Source of the DNA: Lepisosteus oculatus
Taxonomy: Eukaryota > Chordata > Actinopteri > Semionotiformes > Lepisosteidae
Reading direction: 5' to 3'
Assembly: GCF_040954835.1 (NCBI RefSeq)
Contig: NC_090697.1
Location: 8,320,501-8,384,500, forward strand
DNA: 64,000 nucleotides
The notes below the pieces were generated by a model, which worked only from the letters and a program-made list of their open reading frames with translations, searched no databases and was not told the DNA's origin. Made by a program: the position numbers and the translations under genes. Each line of letters begins with the position of its first letter. Position 1 is the first letter of the stretch. This document shows positions 1 through 13,191 of this stretch, piece after piece.

Positions 1-971
1 ACAGAACTATTTACATAGTTTTAACCCACTGAGAAACAGGTGGTTTGATAGTGCAGAAGTGCGAGAATTACACAATCTCCAAAATTCATGGTTACGGTAT
101 GGCACCAATCAATTCATAATATTGAAAATAGTTGCTACTTCTGTAATGCTTTCTTAACAAAATTCCAGGCTTTTGTTGTTCCCCAACAGTTCAAATACCC
201 ATTAGCTGCAGCTGTTTAACTGTGGGTGATGAGTTTATGAATTACTGGTTTTGCCTACAAGAATTATTTCTGTTTTTCCTTAGAACCCTGGATGTTTTTT
301 TTTTCACCTTTGGATTTCAATTGTTTTCTTACACCCCAGCACTCCACCTCAGAGCCTGAGTGAGGCATTTTCAAATCTGTCCTGTTTAATTGAGGACTTC
401 CGGGAGAAAGGGAGTTAATCATATACCCGCGAAAGCCCCCTTTTGTACAAACCTGTGCCATGAGCTCATATTGTAAAATGAGGCAAGGCTGTTTAATATG
501 GCCTCATAAAGTGACAAAGTACATTCAGTCATTGCTGTCTATTATCAGAGAGGGGATTCTTGGTAAGGATTATTACAGACCTGTAAAATAAACATCACAG
601 AGTGCATCTGCAAAGACTATAAAATTATACAGATTAAAAACAGACTCCTCTCCCTATAACTGCTGACTTTGCATGCACCCAGATGATATTGTGTACAGTT
701 CAATTATACATTAACATGTAATTTTCTTCTGTCTGTAATCTAGGAAAAAGGTTTTTGGTAAAAGGGCTTATTTTGACACTTCATTTCTAGAAAATAGATT
801 TTAAAGAGTTTTATCACTGAAACATGCACCATATCATTGGCCACTTGGGTTCTGCCTTTATCAAAACACATTTAGATTGTTCACCATATAAAACGTACAA
901 TGTGATTTCAGGGGTGCCTGTGGAAATGAAGATATTGGCTGACGCAGACTGTGCTGTGTGCTTGTTCCTAG
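1..971. other. RARS2 intron, left edge of window
   Basis: This stretch precedes the first RARS2 exon that I can recognise. The human protein continues upstream with the rest of the anticodon-binding domain, but I found no matching open segment with splice signals here, so the preceding exon probably lies outside the window. I see no other gene. Confidence 0.5.
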
Positions 972-1591
972 GTATGATGAAGTTCTCCTTCAGTCTTCAC
1001 AGGATCTCCAGCCCAAACACCTCGTCAACTTTCTGCTGACACTTTGGTAAGATTCACACACCCTTCCGTGCTGTGTGTGATTCCTGAAGAATTGTGCGTT
1101 AATTACACGCGAACAACACTTTGTTTTGTTTTGCAGTCGTCTGGCGGCTGTGGCTCACAAGACTCTGCCGGTGAAGGGCAGTCCCCCTGCTGTGGCCCAG
1201 GTACCTCACACTGCTGTCGAAGAAACCACACAAAGCCCCTGACAAACTGTGCTTTCTCCACAAAAGAGAGAGAGAGGAAAAGAACAATCCAGTCAGGAGT
1301 TAGCAAACGAAGCTGGAAGATCAGTGGCTGAATAGGAACACCATAACCCTGTATTGTACTAATCAGTTATTGGAGAAGGATGGATGGTTTTTATTATCGC
1401 ACACAGCAGGGCCAGTCTTCTCAGGAATGAAGGGATGACGCCTGATGGTCTGTTTGTGCATGGCCGGGACTTTTATTTTTAAAAAAAATGTTCTTGTTCC
1501 GCAGGCAAGGCTGCAGCTGTTTCGGAGCACGTGCATCGTGCTGGCCAGTGGCTTGAGGATTCTCGGCATAACGCCCGTCGAGAAGATGTGA
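972..1591 (+). CDS. RARS2: Mitochondrial arginyl-tRNA synthetase, last three exons (partial)
   Basis: RARS2 charges mitochondrial tRNA-Arg with arginine in the matrix. Three exons are visible: 972-1046, 1137-1200 and 1505-1591, each flanked by AG/GT and joined in phase. They encode about 74 residues at the C terminus, including SSQDLQPKHLVNFLLTL, RLAAVAHKTLPVKGSP and LRILGITPVEKM before the stop. This matches the end of the class I ArgRS helical anticodon-binding (DALR) domain, whose vertebrate members end in LLGITPV-x-x-M. The catalytic domain with its HIGH and KMSKS-like signatures lies upstream of the window. An AATAAA follows 78 bases after the stop. The gene converges on SLC35A1, as in human 6q15, which supports orthology. 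No defect is seen. Confidence 0.93.
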
Positions 1592-1668
1592 ATTCCCAAA
1601 CATTTCCATCTTGGATTCCTTTCAAGACCTGTTCATACCTGAAATGTAGTGATGTAAGATACTGAACC

Positions 1669-1674
1669 AATAAA
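1669..1674 (+). promoter_or_regulatory. RARS2 polyadenylation signal
   Basis: A canonical AATAAA lies 78 bases after the RARS2 stop codon, on the same strand. Confidence 0.75.
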
Positions 1675-1829
1675 AAGTAAGTTTTCAACCGCTGTGCAAG
1701 TTTACTCATGGAAAGGCCCCCAAAGGCTGTGCATATCTAATGATGGAATAAGTTTGACATTAAGACGGGTTTAAAGCGGGATAAAGTCATTTGATCCTTC
1801 TAGTTTATGTGGTCTAGCTAGAAACGAAG

Positions 1830-2170
1830 GATGTCATCCAGGCATTTCCTTAAAGAATCCTGGGTGTCGGCTACAGCAACATGGCTGAGGAGCTTGTTCC
1901 CCACTCCCACCACCCTTTGGATAAAGAATACCATACCTCTGTTCTCAGTTTTAAATGCACTTTAATGTTATTTCACTGGTGTCCTCTGGTTTGTGTTTTA
2001 TTGTCAGTTCTGAAGAGATCTCACAGGTTGACTGTCCGGTACCTTTGTGGATTTTGGAAACTTGAATCATGTCTCCCTCGGTTTTCTCTGCTAAAGACTA
2101 AAAAGGTTCAGTTCTTTCAGTCGGTCGGTATGGGACATTCCCTTTAGCCCCTGGTCTTGCTCGTTTGATA
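1830..2170. repeat. Degenerate LINE fragment (CR1/L2-like)
   Basis: Read on the minus strand, this segment gives broken matches to the end of a non-LTR retrotransposon polyprotein, of the type KGMSHTDRLKELNLFS followed by an arginine-rich stretch. Stops and frameshifts interrupt it. Related fragments occur near 9930-10110, 20440-20580 and 22080-22270. The family name is inferred from the motif only. Confidence 0.45.
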
Positions 2171-2471
2171 AGACAAAGATCTATACAAGCATTGCCTCTT
2201 GCATGTTCCCATTAACTGTGCAAGAAACCTGTCAGCAGCCCAGTCTCCACTGCTATCGGCTGTACTCAAGTTTATGGAGGGAAAGTCAAAGTCTTCCACA
2301 AACTCTACTTCATGTTTTGCACTTGAATTGTTAATTTTATTACAGTATATAGAGTACAGTGCTGAATTATAGTTTCTGGTCTATAGCATACTCCTAACAC
2401 TATACTTTTGGTATTTTTTTACCAGTTTCACTTGTATACATTCTTGTTTCTCCTACGTTTAGTTCCTGCAC

Positions 2472-2538
2472 TTGAATACTCTTTTAAAGATATATAGTGC
2501 TATATTTGAATACTCTTTTAAAGATATATAGTGCTATA
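2472..2538. repeat. Tandem duplication of about 34 bp
   Basis: The unit TTGAATACTCTTTTAAAGAT plus the following ATATAGTGCTATA occurs twice in direct succession with no clear difference. It lies between genes, and there is no sign of coding. Confidence 0.85.
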
Positions 2539-3609
2539 TATCTCCCCCTCTTCTCTCCTGTCTCCAGAACAGTGTGCACTAAAGTTGTTTTTCATCTTCT
2601 TTATTTCATGTTAGCCATGTTTCTGTGATTCCAGGTATAGTATAGATCAATAGGTGTTATGTGAAAACCGGAAATAGCTTTTGATCACTTCCAGAGATCT
2701 GATAAAATGAATATGACCCATCAAGGATGGGTTTGCTGCATCCAGGAAGGTGCTTCAAGTACAGTGAAATCAGAACCTTAAATGTGAACAAGAGCACTTG
2801 TTTTAGGTTTTTTGTACTGTAAATTGGGGATACTTGTTTTCAGTTATGCAAGTAAAGAGGGGTATTCTAAAAACACCACACCCACCCTCTCAATATGAAA
2901 ACGTACAGTAAGTTGCAACAGAAGTCTCGACAGGAGGTGCTGTACCCACTACAAAGCTGAAAAACAAGACTCCTACAAAACATGAAACCAAGTAAGACCA
3001 CCAGATTCCCATCATACCAGCTCCCCTTTGGTCCACTTCCAGGGTTAATTAGGCAGGAGATATCCAGCTCTGCAAAGCCTTGTGGAAACTACTCCATGGA
3101 TTCCTGAAACTCCAGCCCACCATCCCAAGTATGTTTTTGTTAAAAAACTAAACACTGCCCCCAGGCTTTAAGCTCATGGTCGTTCTGTCTTGTGACTTTT
3201 CCTCTTGGGCCAGACTATTCAGAAGCACGTGGCGGTTGTGGTGACATTTGTGTTTGTGAAGCTGGTCATTGTTTCTGAGGTCCCATGCTTAGGTTTGAAA
3301 ATGAAAATTAGGCAAAATTCCAGTGAACAAACTTAAGATTTTAAGTTTAACAATTCTGTTCTAATGAATTTAAATAATAATTAAAATATTTTGCAGCCAA
3401 CCTAGTGTTTCTCAACCCTGGCCTTCTGTGAGTTACAGGCTAATCAATTTAAATTTTAAATTTGATTGACCGAACAGATTTAGAAATTTGTTTAAGTGCT
3501 TAATGCTGTAAATGTTATCAACCCTTTACCACTTTCTAAGTTTGAAAAAAACTCCACTCATTTGGGAAATTTAGAAGAACAGTAACCAATCTGTCCTCTG
3601 CAGAAGCAC

Positions 3610-3706
3610 CTACACTTATATAGCGCTTTTCTGGACACTCCACTCAAAGCCCTTTACAGGTAATGGGGACTCCCCTCCACCACCACCAATGTGCAGCATC
3701 CAGCAG
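3610..3706 (-). repeat. 5S-derived SINE, 3' tail fragment
   Basis: The segment carries ACACTTATATAGCGCTTTTC, the CACTCCACTCAAAG block and a CTCCACCACCACCAATGTGC block. It matches the tail of the SINE family described at 58141-58727, in the same reverse orientation, and stops abruptly after about 95 bases. Confidence 0.8.
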
Positions 3707-6324
3707 AAAAGATATAAAGATAGAAATAATGTAGCAAACGCTTAACACGCTGAGGAAAGTGTAACATTACGTATGCAGAGGACATTAGGAAGACTATACT
3801 TGAAGAACAAACCAGGACAGTGCAGAAGTCATAAGCCTAAAAAAACAAGCAGATAGATTAGGTGACATTAATTAGGCTCAATTATCACCAGAGTTGGGAA
3901 CCACTGGCTTAAACATAAAGGAGTAGCAATTTAGTATTTAACAGTGAATGTCACATTTCTCTATTTGTATTAAATGGCCACTTGAGCCTATTTGGGCAAA
4001 AGCAAGCTCTTACTTTGGCAGAGTATATCAAGTGGAGAACTCTTAGAAAAAGATACATGACTGGTCCACTTATAGCCATATATCAGTGGTAAAAGGTTTT
4101 ATTGAAAAACAAAAATTACTGAAACTTGTCTTAACATTTAAGAACCGGTTAAAATCGGAAGTGGAAACTGGAAACAGAAACAGTAACTTCCAGAAAAGGA
4201 TGCTGTGCTGGCAGCCATGCTGAGAGTCCAAAACGTTTCTTCCTCTCAGTAAAGACAAGAGTGGTATTGTATCCTGTGTGCTGGCTGACTTATTTATCAG
4301 CAACCCCCAGTGAAACAAGACAGTTGGCTTGATATTTTGTTTAGCAATAGTGCAAACGTCAGGCCAGGTCTTCACTCTAACTAACTTATCTGGAGAAAAT
4401 ATAGTTATTCAGTGCCATTAAAGTGAATGCTACTGCATTTGGTGACAGGAAATCATAATTACAGTTGCAGTTCAGAAGAGCAGTGATTTGGGAAACACTG
4501 AGAAGCTTATCAACTGATACTGAACGGCAATGTTTCAAAATATTTCCATTACACATAAAAATAAGTGCCAGGTTGTGTGTTATAGTTTAACGCTTGCTGC
4601 TCCCTGCTCAACATAAAAATCATCCAGTGATAATTGCTGCATTAAGTTTAGAATATCAATTCATTTTTAAATCAAAAGACACTATTTTGTCTCCAATTAT
4701 TTAAAACCGGTTTTCTTGTTTAACCTGTCTGGCAACAAACGGCATACATTTAAAACAGTGACAATTGAACAATCATTAACCTGCACACTTCACCCCTGCT
4801 CAGAGTCTTTCAAAATCCCAGATGTTATACTGTGATAGTTTGACCAGAAATCTTGGTGTATTCAATTACGCTTCAGTGTTTGGATAATCCAGTCTGTGTT
4901 CAGAGCTGAACAGCAAACTTCATGTCTGGGATATCAATCCTGTTTGATTCCCGGCGACAGACTGCATTTCATTATTCTTGCTCAAAAGGTAATATATTAT
5001 TTTAACAAAACACCTATTATTCTTGGTCTGTTGAAGTTTTTTTTTTTAAAAAGCCATTACAAAGGCTTATCAGTCTTCTTTTGCTTAATAATACAAGAAC
5101 ATCCACTGGATCAGAGCACCCAAGTGTTCAGTTACTGGACAGACACCACTGTAGCTCAACAGGGATCTGAAACCAGAATTAAATACATAATCCGCACATA
5201 AAGTTGCTAAACAAAGTGTTGGCACCCTGTATCTAAAACAAACAAAAAAAATACTGCTTCTTTTAAAGTTGATGACTCTCTGAATCTTTAAGATGCTCTA
5301 TTTACAGTGGTATCTGGGGCAGGGGTCCCGGATTCTGGTCCTAGACAGCCCGTGCCTCCTCCGAGTCTCTTCGAATGTGACGGCAGCCCAGAGGACAAAG
5401 ACTTGACTCGTAGCACCGCAGGCGTCACACAATTTCAACAGAGGCATGCACACGCTGGAAATGTGTGAGGGATTCCTGCTGCGCAGATGTCTTAGAAGTC
5501 TGTGCATCTGTCCAGCTGAAACGGACTTTTTGCAAATGTTGTGGAACAGATGAGGTTTTAGCAGACACAAAAGTCACATATTGTTCCATATAGATTAATA
5601 TCCTTTTTGTGTACATGGCCGATTCTCTCGCTACAAAATGATGCCCGACGAGCAGTATTCTTACTCTAGAGATTCAAGCGTGGTTGCTTTTTGGTGGAAG
5701 CCGGAATTTTGTTTGTCGTCTCCAGAGATTTGGTCTTCAAATATAACGCTATTATGCTGAATGGTATCATATATGGTATTGAATGTGTTGCTTAAATCTC
5801 TCTTTGCTAACCTCTAGGGTCACTGAGAATACATTGTGAACCATCCAGGGAGTTACCAAAGTGATGTCAATCCAGAGACGTCACTGCTATTTGCCCACAG
5901 AGGCTGGGCGCTTGGCAAACGGCCTTAGGTGACTCAGGAACTGCCCGAATTTGGCAGCTGTTCGTGATATTGATATTCTTCTCCGATTAAGGCTTTAAAT
6001 GTTTCCTTGTAATGTGAAGAATACTCAGCCTTTCTAATACACCAGCTGATAAAGAGTTTAAATAAGGAGTGGCGTTGAAAAAACGTGTCGTTCATCTTTC
6101 AATGATAAAAAACGACGGCAACTATAAAAAAACAGGTTTCGAAGCACAAAAAAGGGAATTGTCCTCCTCTGCTCCTCGACGACTCCAAAAATAATTTACC
6201 GCGAGGATAAAAAAAAAAAGTGGCCGTTCCTTCCTTGCTTGTCTTGCGGTGTAAGGAACCGCCAGTCCAGCGAGCAGCACTCGCGGAGCTCCGTCACTTT
6301 CCTTCGCCACACTGCCGGCTGCGC

Positions 6325-9300
6325 TCACACCTCCAGCAGCTTGGCTTTCGCCTCCCGCTCCACCTCGTCCCTCACAAGCTTCGTCGTGTCTTGCTTCGGC
6401 AGGCCGTACAAGTATATGGAAATACACACCACCAAAGTCCCGGTCGCAAAGGTAGCAGCTGAAACAAGAGGAAGGGAGAAGGCGTGAAAGCGTATTGCCC
6501 AATTCTAACATGAAATTTGGGGGGAGAAAAAAGAGGATTTGACGTACAGTGGGCAAAGCAAGTTCAAGTGCAAGTAATTAAAAATAAATGGCAAAAACTG
6601 AGAATCCTCCTCAAACAACCACATCAACAGCCAACGAGAACACCAACCTCAAATTTGAAAACGCAAAACGTGCATTAATTATGCCCGATGATCTCCGTGC
6701 AGCCAGTTACTGCGTTGAAGAACATGCTGCACGCAGACAACCAGGCCAAACGACACACAGGTACACAAAATATTCAGAAGAAAAAGACAGCAGTCGCTTT
6801 ACTCACTGATCTGTAAACCGAACAGGGTCACTGAAGCGATGGTGGAGAGAATGATGGCAGCAGCCGCAGAGAAGCCCTTCATTATATTGTCGGTGTATTT
6901 CACCACTATCGAGGTGTACAGGCCGCCCACGCTGGACAGAACTACAACAAAGGGCCCCGTTCGTCAGCATCTCTTAAAACTACACACTCGATTTACAACA
7001 ATAAAAGACTTTAAAATGTAATCGGCTTTGTCATTCCCAGGTACACAAAATCCAAATATAACTGTCCTGCGCTGGAAAACCTTCGCTGGCTGCCAGCCTC
7101 TCACAGGACAGACTTTAACATTCTCTGGTTGGCTGACCAGGCGCGTCACGGTCCGTCTCCTGTGTACTTTCAGGAACTGCTATCCCCACCTGGCCCACGC
7201 TGGCAGTAGGCTCTGGGACTGCGCATCGTACAGTTAGGGGCCCGAGCGTTTCACTGGCAGCCCCACGTCTCTGGAATACTCGAAACATACATCTTTTCAA
7301 TAGTCTTCCAATTCGTAATCTATTTCTTTCAATGACACATTTAAAATGTAATTGTACATGGTATTTTCAAGATAGATAAGATTTTATTGTCCCCTGAGGG
7401 ATTTTTTTTATGGACACACAGCACTCCTGTACATTTAAATAGAATACAAAAAAAAACATTGCACATCCCTCTATTGCACATGTACAGTATTAACACATAA
7501 CAACATGTAACATCACTACATCATGTAACACCTCACAAAACATACTGCACTCAAAGGGGTTGTAAGAACCCACTTGAAGTTGTTTTGTGCTCCCAAAACT
7601 TCTTCTAAATGTATAACGTATGTTAAGTGCCTTGAGAACACTCTGGTTTGAAAAGTTCTACATACTGCAAGAATAAAATTGACTAGAAACGTGGCCATCT
7701 TTCCTTGCAATGACACTAAGTAGACAGAAAAAGAACTTAAGAGCAGACAAGGTGACCACTCCTGGTAACCATGTTCTGGTAAATCCTTTCCCAGTGAAAT
7801 AAATCATAAAGGAAGATGTGAAGATTTTAACACAATGCTGCTAAACATTTGCGTTTAAGGTGAGTGGTGAGTGGGTTCCTGGCTCAAATCTGGCCCGAGG
7901 TGTGCTGTGTGTAATTCGCATGGTCTCCCCACATCGGTGTGGGTTTTTGCCAGATATTCTGTCTCTGACTGCTGCTGCGCCCAGGAGTCAGGACAAGGAC
8001 TGCCTCGTGCCCTGTGCTTCTGGGATAGGCTAGGTTTCTGGCTTTCAGATAACGAATGGAGGCATTGTTGCATCAGGCTGATGCTCAAACGGGTAGAAAG
8101 CTGTTAATTAAAATAACATGCTGCCCCATGGGGCATCAGCCCAACAAGCTGGAATTAATAGGCTAAGCAACACTGCGTGGGCAAACCACCTTATTTTAAC
8201 GGCACTAGAACTTCTGATTCCTTGACCGAATCAATTTAAAAGCGTTAAAAACTGAAACCGTTGTAGATTTGATAGTAAAGATTATTCTATTGTTGTTGAA
8301 TAACCTCCACGTCAGTATGTTTTTACAGTTAGATCAGTCACAGCTTATCGTTGCTAAAAGCCTGAATCTCTTTGGTATTAAGAGAAAATATTTAATAAAT
8401 CGTGTTCACCTTCTATAAGTCAGAAGCCCAGTGTAGCACAAAAATAATGCTGATCTTTTTTTAAAAACTTTCATCATGGAACACATGCCAAAACAATAAC
8501 CCAAATACCCTGGGGTATTGGAAAGGAACTTACAAATGACAAGGCAGACCCATGGTGTGTAGCCAAAGAAGAAGCCCTTCTCCATCACTGCGGCTCCGTC
8601 AGTCGCAAAGACTCCTATCAGAGTGACCACAATTCCAGACAGGTACATCTGGATGTTTCTCACCCACAAGGACGTGTCTGTGCTCTTGAGAACCTTTTCA
8701 AAGTAGACCCCTGGCAGAGAGAGAGGTCCCAGGCTCTTTAATCACAACAGCATGGAACTATTAACTATGGTAAAGTCCTAAAAGACCAGAGGGCAATTAT
8801 TTCAACAACACCAATAAACAAAACAGAAGCGAAAACTCATGTCAGCTACTTAAAGATTGAACAATACAAACCACAGACAGGGGTATTCAAGAATACAGAC
8901 ATACACTTTAAGAAGATCGCTTTGTCAGTGCAGGCTAATGCAAACCAGTGCTTTTCAAGAAATTAAAGGGCAATACTATGGAATAAAGATAATACACATA
9001 ACAGAAGTAACAAGGAGAAAAAATGACGCGGCCAAAAAAAACATTTATAGGGCTCTTCATTTTTTATTTTACTTTCCAAATTCACCCGTGTCTCTATAAA
9101 CAGTAATTAGCAATTCGCAGTCACTGAATAGTCACTACATCTCAATACAGTGAAAAGCATTTATTGCTCTCTGAATTAAGGGTGACTTTTATTTCATATT
9201 TTAAACATTGCATGCTATAAATATCTCCATTTTGCAGAAAGACTGTCATCTCGATGTTGTGTACGCCACCTGCCAATGTAAATAGACTCTACAAGAAAAA

Positions 9301-12300
9301 AACCCACTCTAGGCGAGATCTGTGAAACCGCAAGACTTGATGAAACTTGAGTTACACAGGCTCTGGAATCAGTCATCAACATCACCTGCAGCTCTGCTCC
9401 ACACACTTATGAGGCTGGAGACGCAAAGAGCTCAGTTTATTTAACAAGAGCTTTAGTGCTGTAAACGGGGAAACGGAATGTGCTTATGGTTGAGTGTACA
9501 GGGGTGTCATGCCATCGAAAATAAAACTTATTAATTATTAACTTAATTTCTGAAAATGAAGAGCCCCTCCTCCACAAAAGATCTTACTGAGCAAAAAACA
9601 TGCAAAGGCACACTCAAAAATAAGAGCACTGGAGAACCACTCCAAACGCACACAAACCTGTTAACAAGGGCAGATACATGCCATACAGCTCTGCTATAAA
9701 CCAAATCCACACCTCGACAAGGGTCTAAAACTCAGTTCCTGGAGAACCCAGCGTCTCCCCATTTAATTAAAAACTGTCCTCTCAATTACATGCTGGGTCT
9801 AATTAGTTTGCCGTTATTTCTAACTTCTAACTACCAATCAGGCTAAATTAGACTAATGACGTCCTCTTTTCTGCCACCACCCTCCTCAGTATTAATTACA
9901 CATTTTTCTATGGGGAAGATTTTATTATTAGTGAAAATAAGGGTACAGGTACATAAATGGCTTCTTCCAAGATGTGGCTGGATGAGACCCTTGAATCACT
10001 TAACTACTAACTACCAAATGGGCGATATGGGCTAAGGACACTCCTTTTGGAAACATTCTTTTGTAAACGCATAACACCATCCTCTCTCATCTGTAATGTG
10101 AGCAAAACATGGCAGAAATCAATGAAGTTCTTCCTTTTAATTTCAATAACAACATCTTTGTGTAATTCCACTGGCTCTCCAAATAATAATTACAGGGACA
10201 CACGTGCTTTTTAACGCTGACTCTAAAAGTCAATCTGTGTTTGATGGGTATTACAAAAAGCAACTAAATGCTTAAACAGTGTTAAAACTAAAAATGTTTT
10301 TTGCCTGGTAACATTGAAGAAATGGCCTTATTTAAACAAACATGCCCATGTACCTGCAAATCCGGAGCACAGAACAGCAATTGCAACAGCAACAAAACCC
10401 AGAAATGGGTTTTGCTCAACCTGTAAATGAAGAAATACATTCCTATAAACCATCATGATATAGCACAGGAGAAATAATACAAACTTCTGGTCTTCCTGAA
10501 GTGATATGTATGTGGATGTCAGTCTAATGAATGCACAAATACCGTGTAAGAAAATACAGATGTTTCATTCAGAAGTAAAATACACCTTTCATATTGATTT
10601 CCAACAAACACTACCTTCCATAGATAAGAAATACTTTTATTTCATAGAAATACAGGCTCCCCATTAACAAGAAACGACTTCTAAAGAACTGAATCTTGGC
10701 AAATGCTGTAAACGAAATATGTTCCACATTCACAGACACGTAGTGCCATGTGTCAGTCATTCGTTCCTAAAGAAAGGATTTTCCTAAGTCATCAGATCTA
10801 AATCCACAGTCCTGTGCCACAGAAAGGAACAAATTAATTCACTGCTACGTTATTTATAGTGGCGTTGACTGTGGTCACATCTCTTCTTCCATTATGGAAA
10901 TGAAAAGATACACATTTCTATATAATATCTTTACTAAAGACAAAACCTCAAAGGTGATAAACACTTAAAAAAAAAGTTATGTCTCTCCATGTCCAGCTGA
11001 ACGTGTGGTCTGTGATCTGTCAATGCATACGGAACATGTTTTGTGCGTCTTTACTCCCTGGCACTCCCCTCAAAGTGAACAAACACACGTTTCTGAAAGG
11101 TCACAACAGCCACCAGGCAGCTGAAGAGAGATGGTGGTGAGTTGTGTTGAAGGTCAACCCAACTCTGTACCTGAACTTTAGTTGCCACTGAGGGTTCCCA
11201 CTGGACAAGGGTGACTCCGCCACACAGCATGAAGACGGAGAACCACTGCAGTTTACTCAGGGATCTCTGCAGCATCAGCACCGTGCACAGGGCAGTGCAG
11301 GGGATCTTCAGCTGGTAGGTCACCTTCATCGAGAAAAACAAGGAGTGAGGGCTAACGCCAAGTGCTACACTCAAGCTACACTCACCTCCTGCATGACAGG
11401 CACTGGCACGTCACTACAGATACAACTGCTGATGTGCCACAGTATTACAATCTTACGCAGTCCCCACACAGGGCACCAGCAAATGAAAGGCCTCCCCAGA
11501 TGCTTAACAACTGCCAGCCTCCCACGAAAGGAGGGGCGCAAAGATTTCAAGACAAAATCCGTACACATGTGCAGAGAGCCCACAGTCCCTTAGACAGATC
11601 ATAAATTGAGCATCAGAAGAAATGCATCACTTTGAAAATGTGTCTTAAAATGTACAGGCATACAGTAAGTAAAATAAACAGATTTGGGTTACTGATTAAA
11701 TGTTTTGGGCGTCACGTGAACTGATCTTCCATCACCAACAGTGATACACTGTTGGTCACTATGCCTGTCACATTAGTCTTGTGCACTAACAGGGGAAGTG
11801 ATCAAGCCATCAGAAGCCCTTAATTGAGCAGTCTCTATCCAGATCATTACTTGCCATGAGGCCCTTCCCTGATGGCCTGAAAAAAGGAACCCAAGCTGTT
11901 GTATATTATGGCACCATTTTATAGTAACTGAAAGAATGCAGAGATTTGTAGTTGTAAATAAGTGTTTTCATAGTTATCGGATACAAAGGGGAAATTGCAC
12001 ATTGTGTTATCTGGAAGAGGTTTATTTTCTTACAGAGTTCGCTGGGGAGGCTTAGAAAAAGTTACGTGAAATTCAGAGCAAAAAGAAAGTAGAAACTTGT
12101 TTCAGGTGTCATGTGGAACACAATGAGTCTAATACCAAACACCACCTAATGAAACGAACACAGACGACAGATCTGGAAACCCATTCTAATCCACATGACG
12201 TCCCTTAATTACATGAAGATGACAAAACAAATCAATGGCAAATGAATACTTTTACACTTTTACACCAGGCGATATAAGGGTGACCTGTAGACAGACCAGA

Positions 12301-13155
12301 CTGAACAAGACCAAGGTGGAATTTAGCCAGGGCATCAGGGCTGACATTCCTGTTTTCACAAATAATGCTTTTAGTTTGGAGTCTCCGATCTCAGTACTGA
12401 CCACGCCCAGCCTCGTTGAGGGTCTGAGATCGGACGAGATCAGGCTGGATAGTGATCACGTCTCCCTCTGGAACATCACATTCATTCACAAACAAAAGAG
12501 GGGTAATTTCACAATTAAAAAAAAACTTGAACGAACACCAATGCGCCTTTATAACTGAGAACAGGAGGCACATCTTTACACAAATGGTTGTAGCTGTGAA
12601 AGCCAGTCTCATTGCTCCTTTAGAGAGACAAGGTCTTTATTATACCCGGGGGGGGGCAAGTTGTTTTACAGCAGCAGTGTTGGTGTACAGACGGACAGAA
12701 GAAAAAAAGACAGGAACAACAATATACATGCATATTTGCATAGAGGGTCAAGTGTTAAGTAACGATATGGCTACAGGTATGAATGAGAACTTCAACCTGT
12801 TGGTTTTGGAGTTGGGGAGTCGGTATCTGCGTTCTGATGGGAGTAACTGGAAATGATTAAACAAGGGGTGTGAAGGATCGTCGCAGATGGATTTTGCTTC
12901 ACGCAGAACATGAGAATGATAAATGATGGAGAGGGCTGGGAGATCAGCCCCAATGGCTGTTCACAAGGCTTGTTCTTGCTTCTCAGATTCAGGTAGCCAA
13001 ACCAGCAGATCAGGGTGAAAGGGTAACAATAACAATTTCTCAAATACGTCTGAGAAATGGGTGGATGTAACCCACAGGTGAATAGGTAACTGAAAATGGA
13101 AAGAGGCTGAATGACCTCCTCTCACCTGCAAAGCTTAAGTTTTTATCTCTGGGTT

Positions 13156-13191
<36 letters not shown>

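Larger units (their letters stand above)
1675..6324. other. Intergenic region between RARS2 and SLC35A1 3' ends
   Basis: Two convergent genes end here. Besides the LINE fragment, the tandem duplication and a SINE tail, I see no conserved coding segment. Part of 5.3-6.3 kb may be SLC35A1 3' UTR, because it is less AT-rich than the rest. Open frames here are short and have no recognisable homology. Confidence 0.5.

Noticed and set aside
4896-5570. 101- and 90-codon frames on opposite strands left of SLC35A1
   Set aside because: No family resemblance and no splice context; the area may be SLC35A1 3' UTR or intergenic.
6122-6556. 144-codon minus-strand frame across the SLC35A1 3' end
   Set aside because: It overlaps the last SLC35A1 exon in another frame; the true frame gives the conserved transporter C terminus.
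12235-12856. Overlapping plus-strand frames of 107 and 134 codons
   Set aside because: They span a degenerate 5S-like SINE and a G-run inside an SLC35A1 intron, without homology.
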